From Hydrangea macrophylla (lineage: Eukaryota > Streptophyta > Magnoliopsida > Cornales > Hydrangeaceae): DNA of 64,000 nt. The position numbers and the translations under genes were made by a program. The stretch lies in contig CM066988.1 of NCBI GenBank assembly GCA_033977485.1, positions 7,501-71,500 of the forward strand, written 5' to 3'. Shown piece after piece: positions 59,701 to 62,886 of this stretch (its first letter is position 1; each line of letters opens with the position of its first letter). The notes beneath the pieces are model-generated. The model had not been told where the DNA came from. It worked only from the letters and a program-made list of their open reading frames with translations, and ran no database searches.

Positions 59701-60986
59701 TTTAAAGAAACCTATTAATTCAGGTATTTTTCTATAAAAAAGTTTTCCAATGTACTTGAAGGTTACAGTGATGCCAAGTGTTATTCTTAACGAAAGACTC
59801 CAAAGCCATGACTGGCTATATATTTATATTTTTAGTACTAGAGTACTATTGAGAAGGTCACGTGTTACCAGAAAAGGACCATGAACTTCATAATAAATTA
59901 TGAGAAGTTTACCCCTGTCCTTAAAAGGATATAGTGATGCTGATTGGAATACCCTTTCAGATAACTCCTAGGCCACAGTAGATACCTTTTTAGTATTGTT
60001 GGGGGCGTAATTTCTTGAAAGTCTGAGAAATAGACTATGTTGGCTTAGTCCACAACGAAGTCGAAGATGATAACATTAGCTACAGCTAGTGAGGGAAGCT
60101 TGGCTGAAAAGCCTGCTATGAGATACCCCTTTTAGGAAATTTTGGTTTATGGAATAATTATCCATTAGGAAGTTTTCCTAGATTAAGAGTCTCTTATGTC
60201 TCTCCAGAAGAGGAGCCAAACTTATTGTACTGGGGAGTTGTTGATGAATTAAAATTTTTGATATTGTGTTTGCATAGAGAATGCATCCCAATTCTTAAAA
60301 ATCTAGGGACGGGACCCTAGATACTTAGCTTTCTTCTTCTTCTTTATCCTCCGATTTTTCTATATTATTCGTCATCAAAATTCACCAATATTACAATTTT
60401 ATTGAGTGCCCGTCACCACAATGTATCCATAGTCTACAAGAGAATAAGTTTGGCGCGAGAAATACTCCGTACCTGTGCCAAACCAGTGAAAACTGCAGGT
60501 TCTAAGCAACTATACAACTTTGACAGACATGATACCGTCTTCTCCAGAGGTGGATACCAGGTTTTAAAAATATTTGGGCCTTCATCAGCCTGCTTCATAA
60601 TAGGGAAGAGAAGATAAAAATATTAATCTTATTTTACTTAAGATATTATACGAGAAAATATGAAGAAGTATAGAAAAATGGCAGAAAACAACAGAGGAGC
60701 ATAACCAATATCTCTTAGGATACAGGAGTACAATCAGTAAGTGATGCAACACACACAAACCCTAGTTTCAAGCGAAGCCTATAACGTGGAGACAAGGATT
60801 CGTCATTAAATGTATTAGCTCATTAAACAGCATATAAGATTCACAATTTCACATGAACACACTAAAATTACAAATTGTGGGTAACACGCGTACTGAATCA
60901 GTGTCTAATTCTGCCTCGGCTGATAGTGATTGCTCCAGCTTTGCAGGGAAATCTAAGTCTTCATCGAAAGGCATATAATTTGCAAT
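23447..60986 (-). CDS. COG3: COG3, conserved oligomeric Golgi complex subunit 3 (3' part)
   Basis: COG3 is a lobe A subunit of the COG complex, a peripheral Golgi tether needed for retrograde vesicle traffic within the Golgi. Ten exons on the minus strand (60894-60986, 60473-60589, 55439-55471, 29172-29258, 29032-29094, 28058-28174, 25214-25306, 24823-24948, 24386-24486, 23447-23579) total 963 bp, giving 320 residues plus a TAA stop. Phrases such as [68 protein letters not shown] and a C-terminal [11 protein letters not shown] match plant COG3 as I remember it. That protein is about 780 residues, so this is the C-terminal 40%. All introns are GT/AG; all junctions are phase 0 except the last, where AA|G is split. 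Earlier exons are beyond the right edge. The 26.2-kb third intron is filled with transposons. No inactivating change was seen. Confidence 0.93.
23802..23932 (-). mobile_element. Au-like tRNA-derived SINE
   Basis: On the minus strand it begins GGGGGGAGCCTTGGCGCAAC. It has a polymerase III box B (GGGTTCAAATC, 23868-23878) preceded by GAGGTCACG, then GGAAACAGCCTCT and AGGGTAAGGCTGCGTA, and ends GGGCTGCCCTTTTTTT. This order matches the plant Au SINE as I recall it, with an internal shortening before the GGGCTGCCC end. It lies in the last COG3 intron, in the same orientation as the gene. No clear target duplication was found. Confidence 0.82.
24386..24486 (-). CDS. COG3: COG3 exon
   Basis: 101 bp, starting [20 protein letters not shown] and ending KPI plus two bases of the next Lys codon. 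Acceptor AACAG, donor GTGAGT. This is the only exon with a split codon at its 3' end. Confidence 0.92.
24823..24948 (-). CDS. COG3: COG3 exon
   Basis: 126 bp, 42 codons starting [17 protein letters not shown] and ending KVAELVQK. Acceptor TGTAG, donor GTGCGT. Confidence 0.93.
25214..25306 (-). CDS. COG3: COG3 exon
   Basis: 93 bp, 31 codons from [13 protein letters not shown] to MLSFVTK. Acceptor TGCAG, donor GTTCGT. The intron before it (25307-28057) is 2.75 kb and holds a copia LTR and a foldback MITE. Confidence 0.93.
25549..25742 (+). mobile_element. copia-type 5' LTR with primer site, in a COG3 intron
   Basis: An LTR-like segment beginning TGTTAAAATATG (or TGTTGGAATTAG at 25559) ends CTTCTACA and is followed at 25743-25755 by TGGTATCAGAGCC, the tRNA-Met primer site. 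A TATAAATAGGG (25686-25696) inside could be its TATA box. About 600 bp of Pro/His-coding leader follows, to an ATG near 26347; pol and the 3' LTR are absent. It is antisense to COG3. Confidence 0.78.
25743..26578 (+). other. Internal remnant of the copia element
   Basis: Begins with the primer site and a CCA-rich stretch (CCACCACCATCCACC), later including CAGCCTAGCCGAGAC. A 61-codon ORF at 26347-26532 ([13 protein letters not shown]) could be the start of a gag, but it lacks family motifs. Where the element ends is unclear. Confidence 0.4.
26579..26769. mobile_element. Foldback MITE, 191 bp, about 60-bp inverted termini
   Basis: Left end ACAGTCCGGATCTTAAGC and right end GCTTAAGATCCGGACTGT are exact inverted repeats. 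The pairing continues with a few mismatches through ACCTTAAAAA, GGACCTAA and TGTGTAAAG. The middle has three copies of a GAAATTTCTCACTCTTC-type unit. TCATG occurs close to both sides (26573-26577 and 26772-26776), but a clean target duplication could not be defined, so the superfamily is open. Confidence 0.82.
26770..28057. other. COG3 intron sequence, nothing recognised
   Basis: AT-rich intronic DNA with no recognisable element, RNA gene or conserved ORF. Confidence 0.5.
28058..28174 (-). CDS. COG3: COG3 exon
   Basis: 117 bp, 39 codons starting [20 protein letters not shown] and ending QIDAKK. Acceptor ACCAG, donor GTACAT. Confidence 0.93.
28175..29031. other. COG3 intron sequence, nothing recognised
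   Basis: 857-bp intron without visible repeats or coding sequence. Confidence 0.5.
29032..29094 (-). CDS. COG3: COG3 exon
   Basis: 63 bp, 21 codons, [20 protein letters not shown] plus one Leu. Acceptor TTCCAG, donor GTAAGT. The intron before it is only 77 bp. Confidence 0.93.
29172..29258 (-). CDS. COG3: COG3 exon
   Basis: 87 bp, 29 codons from [12 protein letters not shown] to ILREQ. Acceptor TACAG, donor GTTATC. Confidence 0.93.
29516..29665. repeat. 75-bp tandem duplication
   Basis: Two adjacent 75-bp units start AATCCACCCATAG at 29516 and 29591. They differ at about two positions (GTGAACG against GCGAATG). They lie just upstream of the LINE. Confidence 0.95.
29670..30680 (+). pseudogene. 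LINE N-terminal region (ORF1-like), broken
   Basis: Successive open pieces in shifting frames encode Ser/Pro/Asp-rich low-complexity protein ([14 protein letters not shown]; then [15 protein letters not shown]). No zinc knuckle was seen. Only its position before the endonuclease suggests an L1 ORF1 or N-terminal extension. Confidence 0.45.
30690..31275 (+). pseudogene. LINE apurinic endonuclease-like domain
   Basis: The endonuclease nicks target DNA to prime reverse transcription. Readable phrases across frames include [24 protein letters not shown] and [11 protein letters not shown], the last being the conserved GDFN block of L1 endonuclease. Frameshifts near 31050 and stops after 31150 disable it. 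Confidence 0.75.
32316..33164. mobile_element. Non-autonomous hAT element, 849 bp, target duplication ACTCCAAT
   Basis: Ends CTATGATGCACGGAC and GTCCGTGCTTCATAG are inverted repeats with one mismatch. The 8-bp direct repeats ACTCCAAT flank the element exactly (32308-32315, 33165-33172), the hAT signature. Removing it rejoins the LINE reverse transcriptase frame. Internal DNA has a GTGCGGCGG-type GC-rich left arm, a CT microsatellite (32710-32756), and a CGCACCCGCAC right arm. No transposase. Confidence 0.93.
32710..32756 (+). repeat. (TC)n microsatellite in the hAT element
   Basis: About 23 TC units without interruption. Confidence 0.95.
35522..35697. mobile_element. Small MITE with TTAGCGACG-type inverted arms
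   Basis: The left arm GAGGTCGTCTCCGAAGCGG and the reverse of the right arm (GAGGCTCTCCGATGG) match imperfectly. The pairing continues through ACTTC and TTTAGCGACG towards the middle. TATATATA lies on both sides, fitting an 8- to 9-bp target duplication, but this is low-complexity and therefore weak. The superfamily is not settled; Mutator-like is a guess. Confidence 0.65.
35845..36132. mobile_element. Stowaway MITE, 288 bp
   Basis: Perfect terminal inverted repeats CTCCCTCCGTCCCATAATAA / TTATTATGGGACGGAGGGAG, flanked by TA (35843-35844, 36133-36134). Near the right end, 'gtggacacttatt' occurs twice, a partial internal duplication. It is much better preserved than the Stowaway at 22899. Confidence 0.95.
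36238..36256. other. CCCGTGCATTACACGGG hairpin, possible Helitron 3' end
   Basis: A 6-bp stem (CCCGTG/CACGGG) with a short loop follows about 90 bp of very AT-rich DNA, as at many plant Helitron 3' ends. The expected CTRR just after the hairpin is not clear (ACACGGGGTCATC follows) and no Helitron 5' end or coding was found. Confidence 0.3.
36452..37402 (+). mobile_element. Short non-autonomous copia-type LTR element (951 bp)
   Basis: Direct repeats 36452-36657 (206 bp) and 37187-37402 (216 bp), both TGWTGGAGATAAGATTTCTT...AGCTTTTTCT, enclose about 530 bp. The left repeat is followed by TGGTATCAAAGCC (tRNA-Met primer site), and the right repeat is preceded by GCAGGGGAG (polypurine tract), so the element is on the plus strand. 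The left repeat ends TGCG where the right ends TACA. Flanking 5-mers do not match (TCTAG and AGCGT), so one end has been altered. Internal DNA has no gag or pol. Confidence 0.85.
37403..37459 (-). other. Primer site and internal start of a TRIM-like element
   Basis: On the minus strand, AGTGGTATCAAAGCCAGG follows the LTR end ...GGCCTTACA, and then runs to 'gtgggttatgggcccgcc'. The body is cut at 37402 by the short LTR element. Confidence 0.75.
37460..37503 (-). mobile_element. TRIM-like LTR, left part (continues at 54383)
   Basis: This TGTAAGGCCAGCCC... fragment is joined, across the gypsy insertion and its GTTAA duplication, to 54383-54455, which ends ...CATTCCAACA. Together they make an LTR of about 122 bp that on the minus strand starts TGTTGGAATGTTGTCCCACA, a start common in TRIM and copia LTRs. 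The primer site lies on its left, so it is a minus-strand 5' LTR. Confidence 0.75.
37577..38430. repeat. Dispersed CCAATCGATTG palindrome cluster in the LTR U3 and leader
   Basis: CCAATCGATTG or a one-base variant occurs about fifteen times in two clusters, 37577-37812 and 38298-38428. It is often followed by CCATT or CCATC, and spacing is irregular at about 13-35 bp. The core CAATCGATTG is a perfect 10-bp palindrome. The TATA box and transcribed leader lie between the two clusters. Confidence 0.9.
37873..37882 (+). promoter_or_regulatory. TATA box of the gypsy LTR
   Basis: CTATATATATTG, followed downstream by GA- and GT-rich simple sequence and a GAAGAAG leader, as expected at the start of R/U5. 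Confidence 0.6.
38990..39475. repeat. 111-bp minisatellite, about 4.3 copies, in the 5' LTR
   Basis: TATCGACGTAT starts at 39023, 39134, 39245 and 39356, exactly 111 bp apart. A typical unit includes GACACCACCGGGTAAGCGAC and GGTGTGGCCTGCTGGCTC. Since 111 is 37 codons, it yields a spurious 138-codon ORF. Confidence 0.95.
39686..39996. mobile_element. hAT-type MITE, 311 bp, target duplication ATTTTGGT
   Basis: Ends CTATGTTACCCAGACTC and GAGAGTCCAGGTAACATAG are inverted. ATTTTGGT flanks it on both sides (39678-39685, 39997-40004). The 3' LTR, near 53179, has the matching sequence without the element, so the insertion came after the two LTRs formed. Confidence 0.93.
40619..40942 (+). other. Primer site and leader of the gypsy element
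   Basis: TGGTATCAGAGCC (40628-40640) follows the 5' LTR. About 270 bp of leader follows before other DNA takes over around 40900. No gag remains. Confidence 0.75.
40943..41384 (+). mobile_element. LTR of another element inside the gypsy, with primer site
   Basis: Probably from TGACCCGGGAGG to CCTGCGTCA (inverted ends with mismatches). It is followed by AATTTGGTATCAGAGCTC, whose TGGTATCAGAGC (41389-41400) is a tRNA-Met primer site. The left border is my best guess; the right one is firm because of the primer site. An A/T-rich promoter-like stretch and 'ctctctctctagg' lie inside. Confidence 0.65.
41401..42573 (+). other. Non-coding leader of the LTR element, with A-rich tracts
   Basis: Contains 'cagcccac'-type repetition (41840-42180) and two long A-tracts (about 42250-42271 and 42306-42323). 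Two short ORFs here have no known motifs. No intact gag. Confidence 0.5.
42574..42939 (+). pseudogene. Retropepsin-like domain of a Ty3/gypsy element
   Basis: A 121-codon ORF shows the layout of a gypsy aspartic protease. [14 protein letters not shown] stands where the I-D-x-G-S active site should be, with the Gly and Ser lost. [20 protein letters not shown] matches the distal I-LLGR-W block. It resembles Reina-type chromovirus proteases. It follows the LTR and leader in the right order, but reverse transcriptase does not follow. Inactive by its active-site change. Confidence 0.65.
43077..43380 (+). pseudogene. Pro-rich spacer downstream of the protease remnant
   Basis: Open for about 100 codons with [17 protein letters not shown] near the end. 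It lies where a gypsy polyprotein links protease and reverse transcriptase, and then joins hAT transposase DNA near 43380. No domain is recognised. Confidence 0.4.
43385..43816 (+). pseudogene. hAT transposase, DUF659-like exon (left copy)
   Basis: The transposase catalyses cut-and-paste movement. Across one frameshift it reads [13 protein letters not shown], then [20 protein letters not shown], then [18 protein letters not shown], containing two of the expected catalytic acidic residues (SDGW and VVTD). A one-base loss just before the CAHC-like block shifts the frame at about 43710. The exon end is at TACAG|GTAAAAG (43812). The last 321 bp of this stretch plus following intron (43552-43872) are repeated at 50403-50723. 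Confidence 0.85.
43552..43872 (+). repeat. 321-bp direct repeat, left copy
   Basis: Same length, no indels and about ten substitutions relative to 50403-50723. It covers the end of a hAT transposase exon and its intron start. It ends in TTGCC, which is also the point where the truncated copia LTR begins. Confidence 0.95.
43873..44098 (+). repeat. Truncated 5' LTR of the copia element
   Basis: Starts within the LTR at CCTGGG and runs to ...TACCCAACA. The first roughly 465 bp of the LTR are missing. By eye about five differences from the 3' LTR. Confidence 0.92.
44099..44118 (+). other. Primer-binding site of the copia element
   Basis: AAGTGGTATCAAAGCTAAGG directly after the LTR; the TGGTATCAAAGC part is a tRNA-Met-type site. 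Confidence 0.85.
44150..45100 (+). pseudogene. copia gag and protease, broken
   Basis: Gag starts [20 protein letters not shown] at 44150. It includes [20 protein letters not shown], then a TAG at 44612 where the family has Trp, then continues after a frameshift to the zinc knuckle [14 protein letters not shown] (about 44850-44890; C-X2-C-X4-H-X4-C). The protease active site reads [11 protein letters not shown] (D-T-A) at about 45036. A frameshift at about 45100 moves the rest to another frame. Confidence 0.88.
45101..46555 (+). pseudogene. copia pre-integrase and integrase, broken
   Basis: The pre-integrase block reads [14 protein letters not shown] (about 45420-45462), followed by a frameshift. 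The integrase core (45460-46389) has [20 protein letters not shown] and [11 protein letters not shown], giving the D, D and E catalytic residues, then [15 protein letters not shown] frameshift at about 46370 leads to an acidic linker ([13 protein letters not shown]) and VRRSIRAQ. Confidence 0.88.
47114..48310. mobile_element. Non-autonomous hAT element, 1197 bp, target duplication GCTGCAGA
   Basis: Starts CAGGGTTCGAAGTC and ends GACCTTGAACCATG, whose reverse reads CATGGTTCAAGGTC. GCTGCAGA flanks it on both sides (47106-47113, 48311-48318). The left arm repeats ATCG, CTCGGC and GCCCGAGAT-type motifs, and the middle is AT-rich (47640-48170). No transposase. Confidence 0.9.
48331..48633 (-). mobile_element. 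5'-truncated RTE-type LINE tail, about 300 bp
   Basis: On the minus strand, ORF 48628-48374 reads [20 protein letters not shown], then [13 protein letters not shown] and [12 protein letters not shown], the C-terminal end of plant RTE proteins. It stops just before a 3' UTR (TGGGACACAAGGC) that ends in a TTGGT repeat (48331-48358 on the plus strand as ACCAA units), the usual RTE tail. A 15-16 bp target duplication AGATCAGTGTGTTTA flanks it (48316-48330, 48635-48649). Left and right copies are identical. Confidence 0.92.
49695..49708 (+). other. Polypurine tract of the copia element
   Basis: AGAGGGGGAGATT immediately before the 3' LTR start TGTTGGG. Confidence 0.8.
49709..50402 (+). repeat. 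3' LTR of the copia element (694 bp)
   Basis: TGTTGGGTACC...TTTCCCCAACA, with inverted TGTTGGG/CCCAACA ends. The hAT sequence resumes immediately at 50403 with TATTTAAG, and TATTT is the expected 5-bp target. Confidence 0.93.
50403..50723 (+). repeat. 321-bp direct repeat, right copy
   Basis: Counterpart of 43552-43872. It shares the same one-base transposase frameshift, so that lesion predates the duplication. Confidence 0.95.
50403..52011 (+). pseudogene. hAT transposase exons, right part
   Basis: After the repeated exon (to about 50663, GTAAAAG donor) come four or five further exons. 50758-50924: [20 protein letters not shown] and [11 protein letters not shown], with a stop near its end. 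About 51027-51215: [20 protein letters not shown]. About 51316-51425: the start of the C-terminal dimerisation domain, WWESFGGG, frameshifted into [12 protein letters not shown]. 51498-51766: [20 protein letters not shown]. About 51861-52011: an acidic tail ending in TAA. Splice sites are plausible GT/AG. Stops and frameshifts make it inactive. Confidence 0.85.
52600..52965. repeat. 111-bp minisatellite, about 3 copies, in the 3' LTR
   Basis: TATCGACGTAT at 52639, 52750 and 52861, exactly 111 bp apart. Same unit as in the 5' LTR, with one copy fewer. Confidence 0.95.
53378..53905. mobile_element. hAT-type MITE, 528 bp, target duplication GTGAGGAG
   Basis: Starts CAGGGGCAGAACTG and ends ATTCCGCCCCTG (inverted CAGGGGCGGAAT). 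GTGAGGAG flanks both sides (53370-53377, 53906-53913). The 5' LTR has a single GTGAGGAG at about 40194 with no insert. The interior has a tandem-like 'cttcatattttgttgt' pair near 53470 and 53520. Confidence 0.93.
54383..54455 (-). mobile_element. TRIM-like LTR, right part (continues 37460-37503)
   Basis: After the GTTAA duplication the sequence runs to CATTCCAACA; on the minus strand it starts TGTTGGAATGTTGTCCCACA. See the left part for the join. Confidence 0.75.
54456..54821. other. COG3 intron sequence, nothing recognised
   Basis: Non-coding, with A/G-rich simple sequence at about 54650-54730. Confidence 0.5.
54822..55107 (+). mobile_element. TRIM retrotransposon, 286 bp, target duplication ATCTG
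   Basis: Two direct repeats, 54822-54929 (108 bp) and 54986-55107 (122 bp), both start TGTTGAATTGTCCCACAT and end TTCTACA. The first is followed by TGGTATTAGAGCC, a one-base variant of the tRNA-Met primer site. Only about 56 bp lie between them. ATCTG flanks the element on both sides (54817-54821, 55108-55112). There is no room for coding sequence. The second LTR is longer near its 3' end, where a CAGCCCCCCTGTAGG stretch replaces part of the first. Confidence 0.93.
55439..55471 (-). CDS. COG3: COG3 33-nt microexon
   Basis: Encodes just [11 protein letters not shown], between acceptor TTTCAG and donor GTAAGC, both good matches to plant consensus. The flanking introns are 5.0 kb (upstream) and 26.2 kb (downstream). 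Both neighbours are phase 0, so skipping this exon would remove 11 residues without a frameshift. Confidence 0.92.
55560..55674 (+). mobile_element. TRIM-like 5' LTR (115 bp) with primer site
   Basis: TGTTGAGATTATAATCTCAC...AATTGAACA, followed by TGGCATCAGAGC (55675-55686), a one-base variant of the tRNA-Met site. The start contains a GAGATTATAATCTC palindrome. A second LTR is not seen downstream, so the element is truncated. It begins 88 bp upstream of the COG3 microexon in the gene's sense. Confidence 0.75.
55690..56587. other. COG3 intron sequence, mostly unrecognised
   Basis: AT-rich, with a GA-rich tract at 56245-56385. Open frames on the minus strand here are low-complexity Ser/Leu/Phe and are not believed. 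Confidence 0.45.
56588..56755. mobile_element. Palindromic Mutator-type MITE, 168 bp, target duplication TATTTAATT
   Basis: Two arms of about 77 bp (56588-56665 and 56678-56755) are inverted repeats with only a few mismatches around a 12-bp loop (ACCGTGGGGTCC). Outer ends are GGGTAATACTTGGG and CCCAAGTTTTACCG. A perfect 9-bp direct repeat TATTTAATT flanks it (56579-56587, 56756-56764), which fits Mutator. Confidence 0.92.
57036..58256. mobile_element. Mutator-like non-autonomous element (MULE), 1221 bp
   Basis: Left end GGGTAAATATCACTTACCTC and right end GAGGTAAGTGATATTTACCC are perfect inverted repeats. The match continues through CCTTGAGGTTTGGCCTAATA, and CTTACCTCCCT recurs subterminally. 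The flanks are TTTTAGATA (57027-57035) and TTTTAGACA (58257-58265), a 9-bp duplication with one mismatch. The interior contains CTTCTTCTCAAACCC twice near the left end and no recognised transposase. Confidence 0.92.
58500..60120 (+). pseudogene. Heavily decayed copia pol (reverse transcriptase, RNase H)
   Basis: Plus-strand fragments read [20 protein letters not shown] and KPEG (about 58598-58670, holding the first catalytic Asp block), then RTs [10 protein letters not shown] near 59170-59205, then [14 protein letters not shown] (about 59930-59970) and [18 protein letters not shown] (about 60050-60110) from RNase H. Stops occur every few dozen codons. No LTRs could be defined, although 60330-60414 resembles the U5 end of the LTR at 40943-41384. 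Confidence 0.75.
60473..60589 (-). CDS. COG3: COG3 exon
   Basis: 117 bp, 39 codons, including [10 protein letters not shown] and ending AVFTGLAQ. Acceptor GCAG|GCT, donor CAG|GTACGG. The intron before it is 304 bp. Confidence 0.93.
60894..60986 (-). CDS. COG3: COG3 exon (first in window)
   Basis: 93 bp, 31 codons, starting [18 protein letters not shown]. Acceptor CAG before 60986 and donor GTACGC after 60894. The remaining upstream exons were looked for up to 64000 and not found, so the preceding intron is longer than 3 kb. Confidence 0.9.
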
Positions 60987-61910
60987 CTGAAAAGGCAACA
61001 TAAAAGGGTTAAAAGGAAACAACTGGAATAGTTTTCAGAACTACTCCTATGATAAAGCAACAACTGCAATAGATTTGCAACAAAAAGCAACGGATACCAG
61101 TAATGAGTGAACAGATCAACTAGGTGACAAATTTTAGATTTTGTTCCTAGATGAGTTTGACATTGTTACTTGTTTCAATCCTAGAATTTTGGTATGAAAA
61201 AATGTGTCAGTAAGCTGTTTCAACTCCCTTTCGACAAAATAGAAACTGATAAAAAGTACATGAAGTGAATGAGGAACATAAGCAGTAAATGAAGCAGGCA
61301 ACTTCAGAAATCATTCTATCAATCTGACCCATAGACAAACTTAATGCCTCAACAGCATTAGTTGCCAGTTCATACAGCATGTCTACATGAATGTGAAAGA
61401 GTCAAATGCCTCAAGCTGTTGATTCGAGGAACTTCTCCGCAATAGATAACATCTTACATACAATAACCAATTGAGAAAACAATTTAATTAGAATACCGCA
61501 CCAGTGCTAGCATAATATGGATACCATATGAATTGAAAAAGTACACACATACACACTTTGAAATTTAATATTCTTATTTGTTTTGGTTACCACGAGCTGT
61601 CCATCCATTTTGAGTCAAAATAACACCATATATTCACTCAATCACAACAAACCATGTGCATCTAATACAAGCAGGAGACATTAGGTTGAGCCATCACCTT
61701 GGACAACTCACCTACTTATGCGGGTTCATTTGATAATTTTCATTATGACTAACTTGAACATCAATAGTGTGTGAGTTCTTTTGTTGATGTGTGAGAGAGT
61801 ATAACATGTAAACTGGGTAGTACAGCTAGATAATGTATATAAATGTAAATAATGTAGAAAAAGGGGTGTGAGGGAGTGAATGACTCGAGTGAGAGCCAAG
61901 GCAATCCCAA

Positions 61911-61970
<60 letters not shown>

Positions 61971-62051
61971 AGTAGGCGTGGAGAGTTGATGCTATGTAGC
62001 TTAAGGTAAACTCTTGAGATATTAGGTGGTCGTCTTTGTATTGAATGAGGG
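60987..62051. other. COG3 intron sequence with a microsatellite
   Basis: No recognisable exon or element apart from the microsatellite. It was scanned on the minus strand for further COG3 exons without success. Confidence 0.45.
61911..61968 (+). repeat. Compound (GT)11(GA)18 microsatellite
   Basis: GT units run directly into GA units. Likely to be length-polymorphic. Confidence 0.95.
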
Positions 62052-62090
62052 CAGTGGTGGACCTAACATATAGTCAGGGGTGGCACAGCC

Positions 62091-62092
<2 letters not shown>

Positions 62093-62123
<31 letters not shown>
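62093..62123 (+). repeat. Poly-C run of 31 bases
   Basis: Near the left end of the hAT element, in a stretch that normally reads as a short C-run. Confidence 0.9.
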
Positions 62124-62125
<2 letters not shown>

Positions 62126-62428
62126 ACTTTTGAAAATTATTGTATTACATGTAATATTTTACAGATTTTACAAATATGCCCTCCTAAAATTCACACAGGC
62201 CCCTACTGGACTTTTAAAAATTCTAAATTTACATACACAATTTTATAAGTTTTAGACACAGGCCCCTTGGACTTTTGAAAATTCTAGATTTATCTGTAGT
62301 ATATTACAAGTTTTAGAAATAGACCCCCTAAAATTACATGATTTACCCCAAATTAGGGGTGTTAAACCAATTTTACTGTTTTACACATAATTGTAGATCT
62401 AAAAAAATTCGCCTCGGGGGCACTGCCC

Positions 62429-62815
62429 TAGAGGTGTCAAACGGGCCGGGCTCGGTCAAAGCGGGCCCCGAGCGGGCTTCGGGCCGGGCCGGGCTTCACC
62501 GAACATCGGGCCGGGCTTGGGAGTGGGGGGGGGGTGTCCGCCCCGGACCGGTGGCCCGGGCCTAGCGGGCCAGACATCGGGTCGGGCCGGACGGGCTAGC
62601 GGGCTTTCTTCTATTTTGAAGTGGGCCATGGCGGGCTTCGGACCGGGCCGGGCTTTTTCACTATTTCGGGCCGGGCCATGGACGGAAGGATGTGTGTCCA
62701 CCCCGGCACGGGGTATATGAACCGGGCCTTGTGGCGGGCCGGACCGGGCTTTTAGCCCGAAAAAAGCGGGCCGGGCTCGGGCCGGGCCGCCGGCCCGGCC
62801 CGATTGACACCACTA
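62429..62815. mobile_element. GC-rich hAT MITE, 387 bp, nested, target duplication CACTGCCC
   Basis: Ends TAGAGGTGTCAAACGGGCC and GGCCCGATTGACACCACTA are inverted with two mismatches. CACTGCCC flanks both sides (62421-62428, 62816-62823). The interior is built from GGGCCGGGC-type words in both directions and is far more GC-rich than anything around it. ORFs rich in Gly/Pro/Arg/Ala on both strands are a by-product. Confidence 0.94.
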
Positions 62816-62886
62816 CACTGCCCCAGAACCCCCGTATAGTTTAGGCCCCCCTAACCAAAAATCTCGGGTCCGCCCCTGAATGAGGG

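Larger units (their letters stand above)
62052..62878. mobile_element. Non-autonomous hAT element, 827 bp, target duplication AATGAGGG
   Basis: Starts CAGTGGTGGACC and ends GGGTCCGCCCCTG (inverted CAGGGGCGGACCC). AATGAGGG flanks both sides (62044-62051, 62879-62886). It has a run of 31 C (62093-62123) and a second, nested hAT element at 62429-62815, so its own length is about 430 bp. Confidence 0.93.

Noticed and set aside
62338..62720. GC-rich ORFs on both strands
   Set aside because: They fall within a hAT MITE made of GGGCC words; composition alone removes stops.
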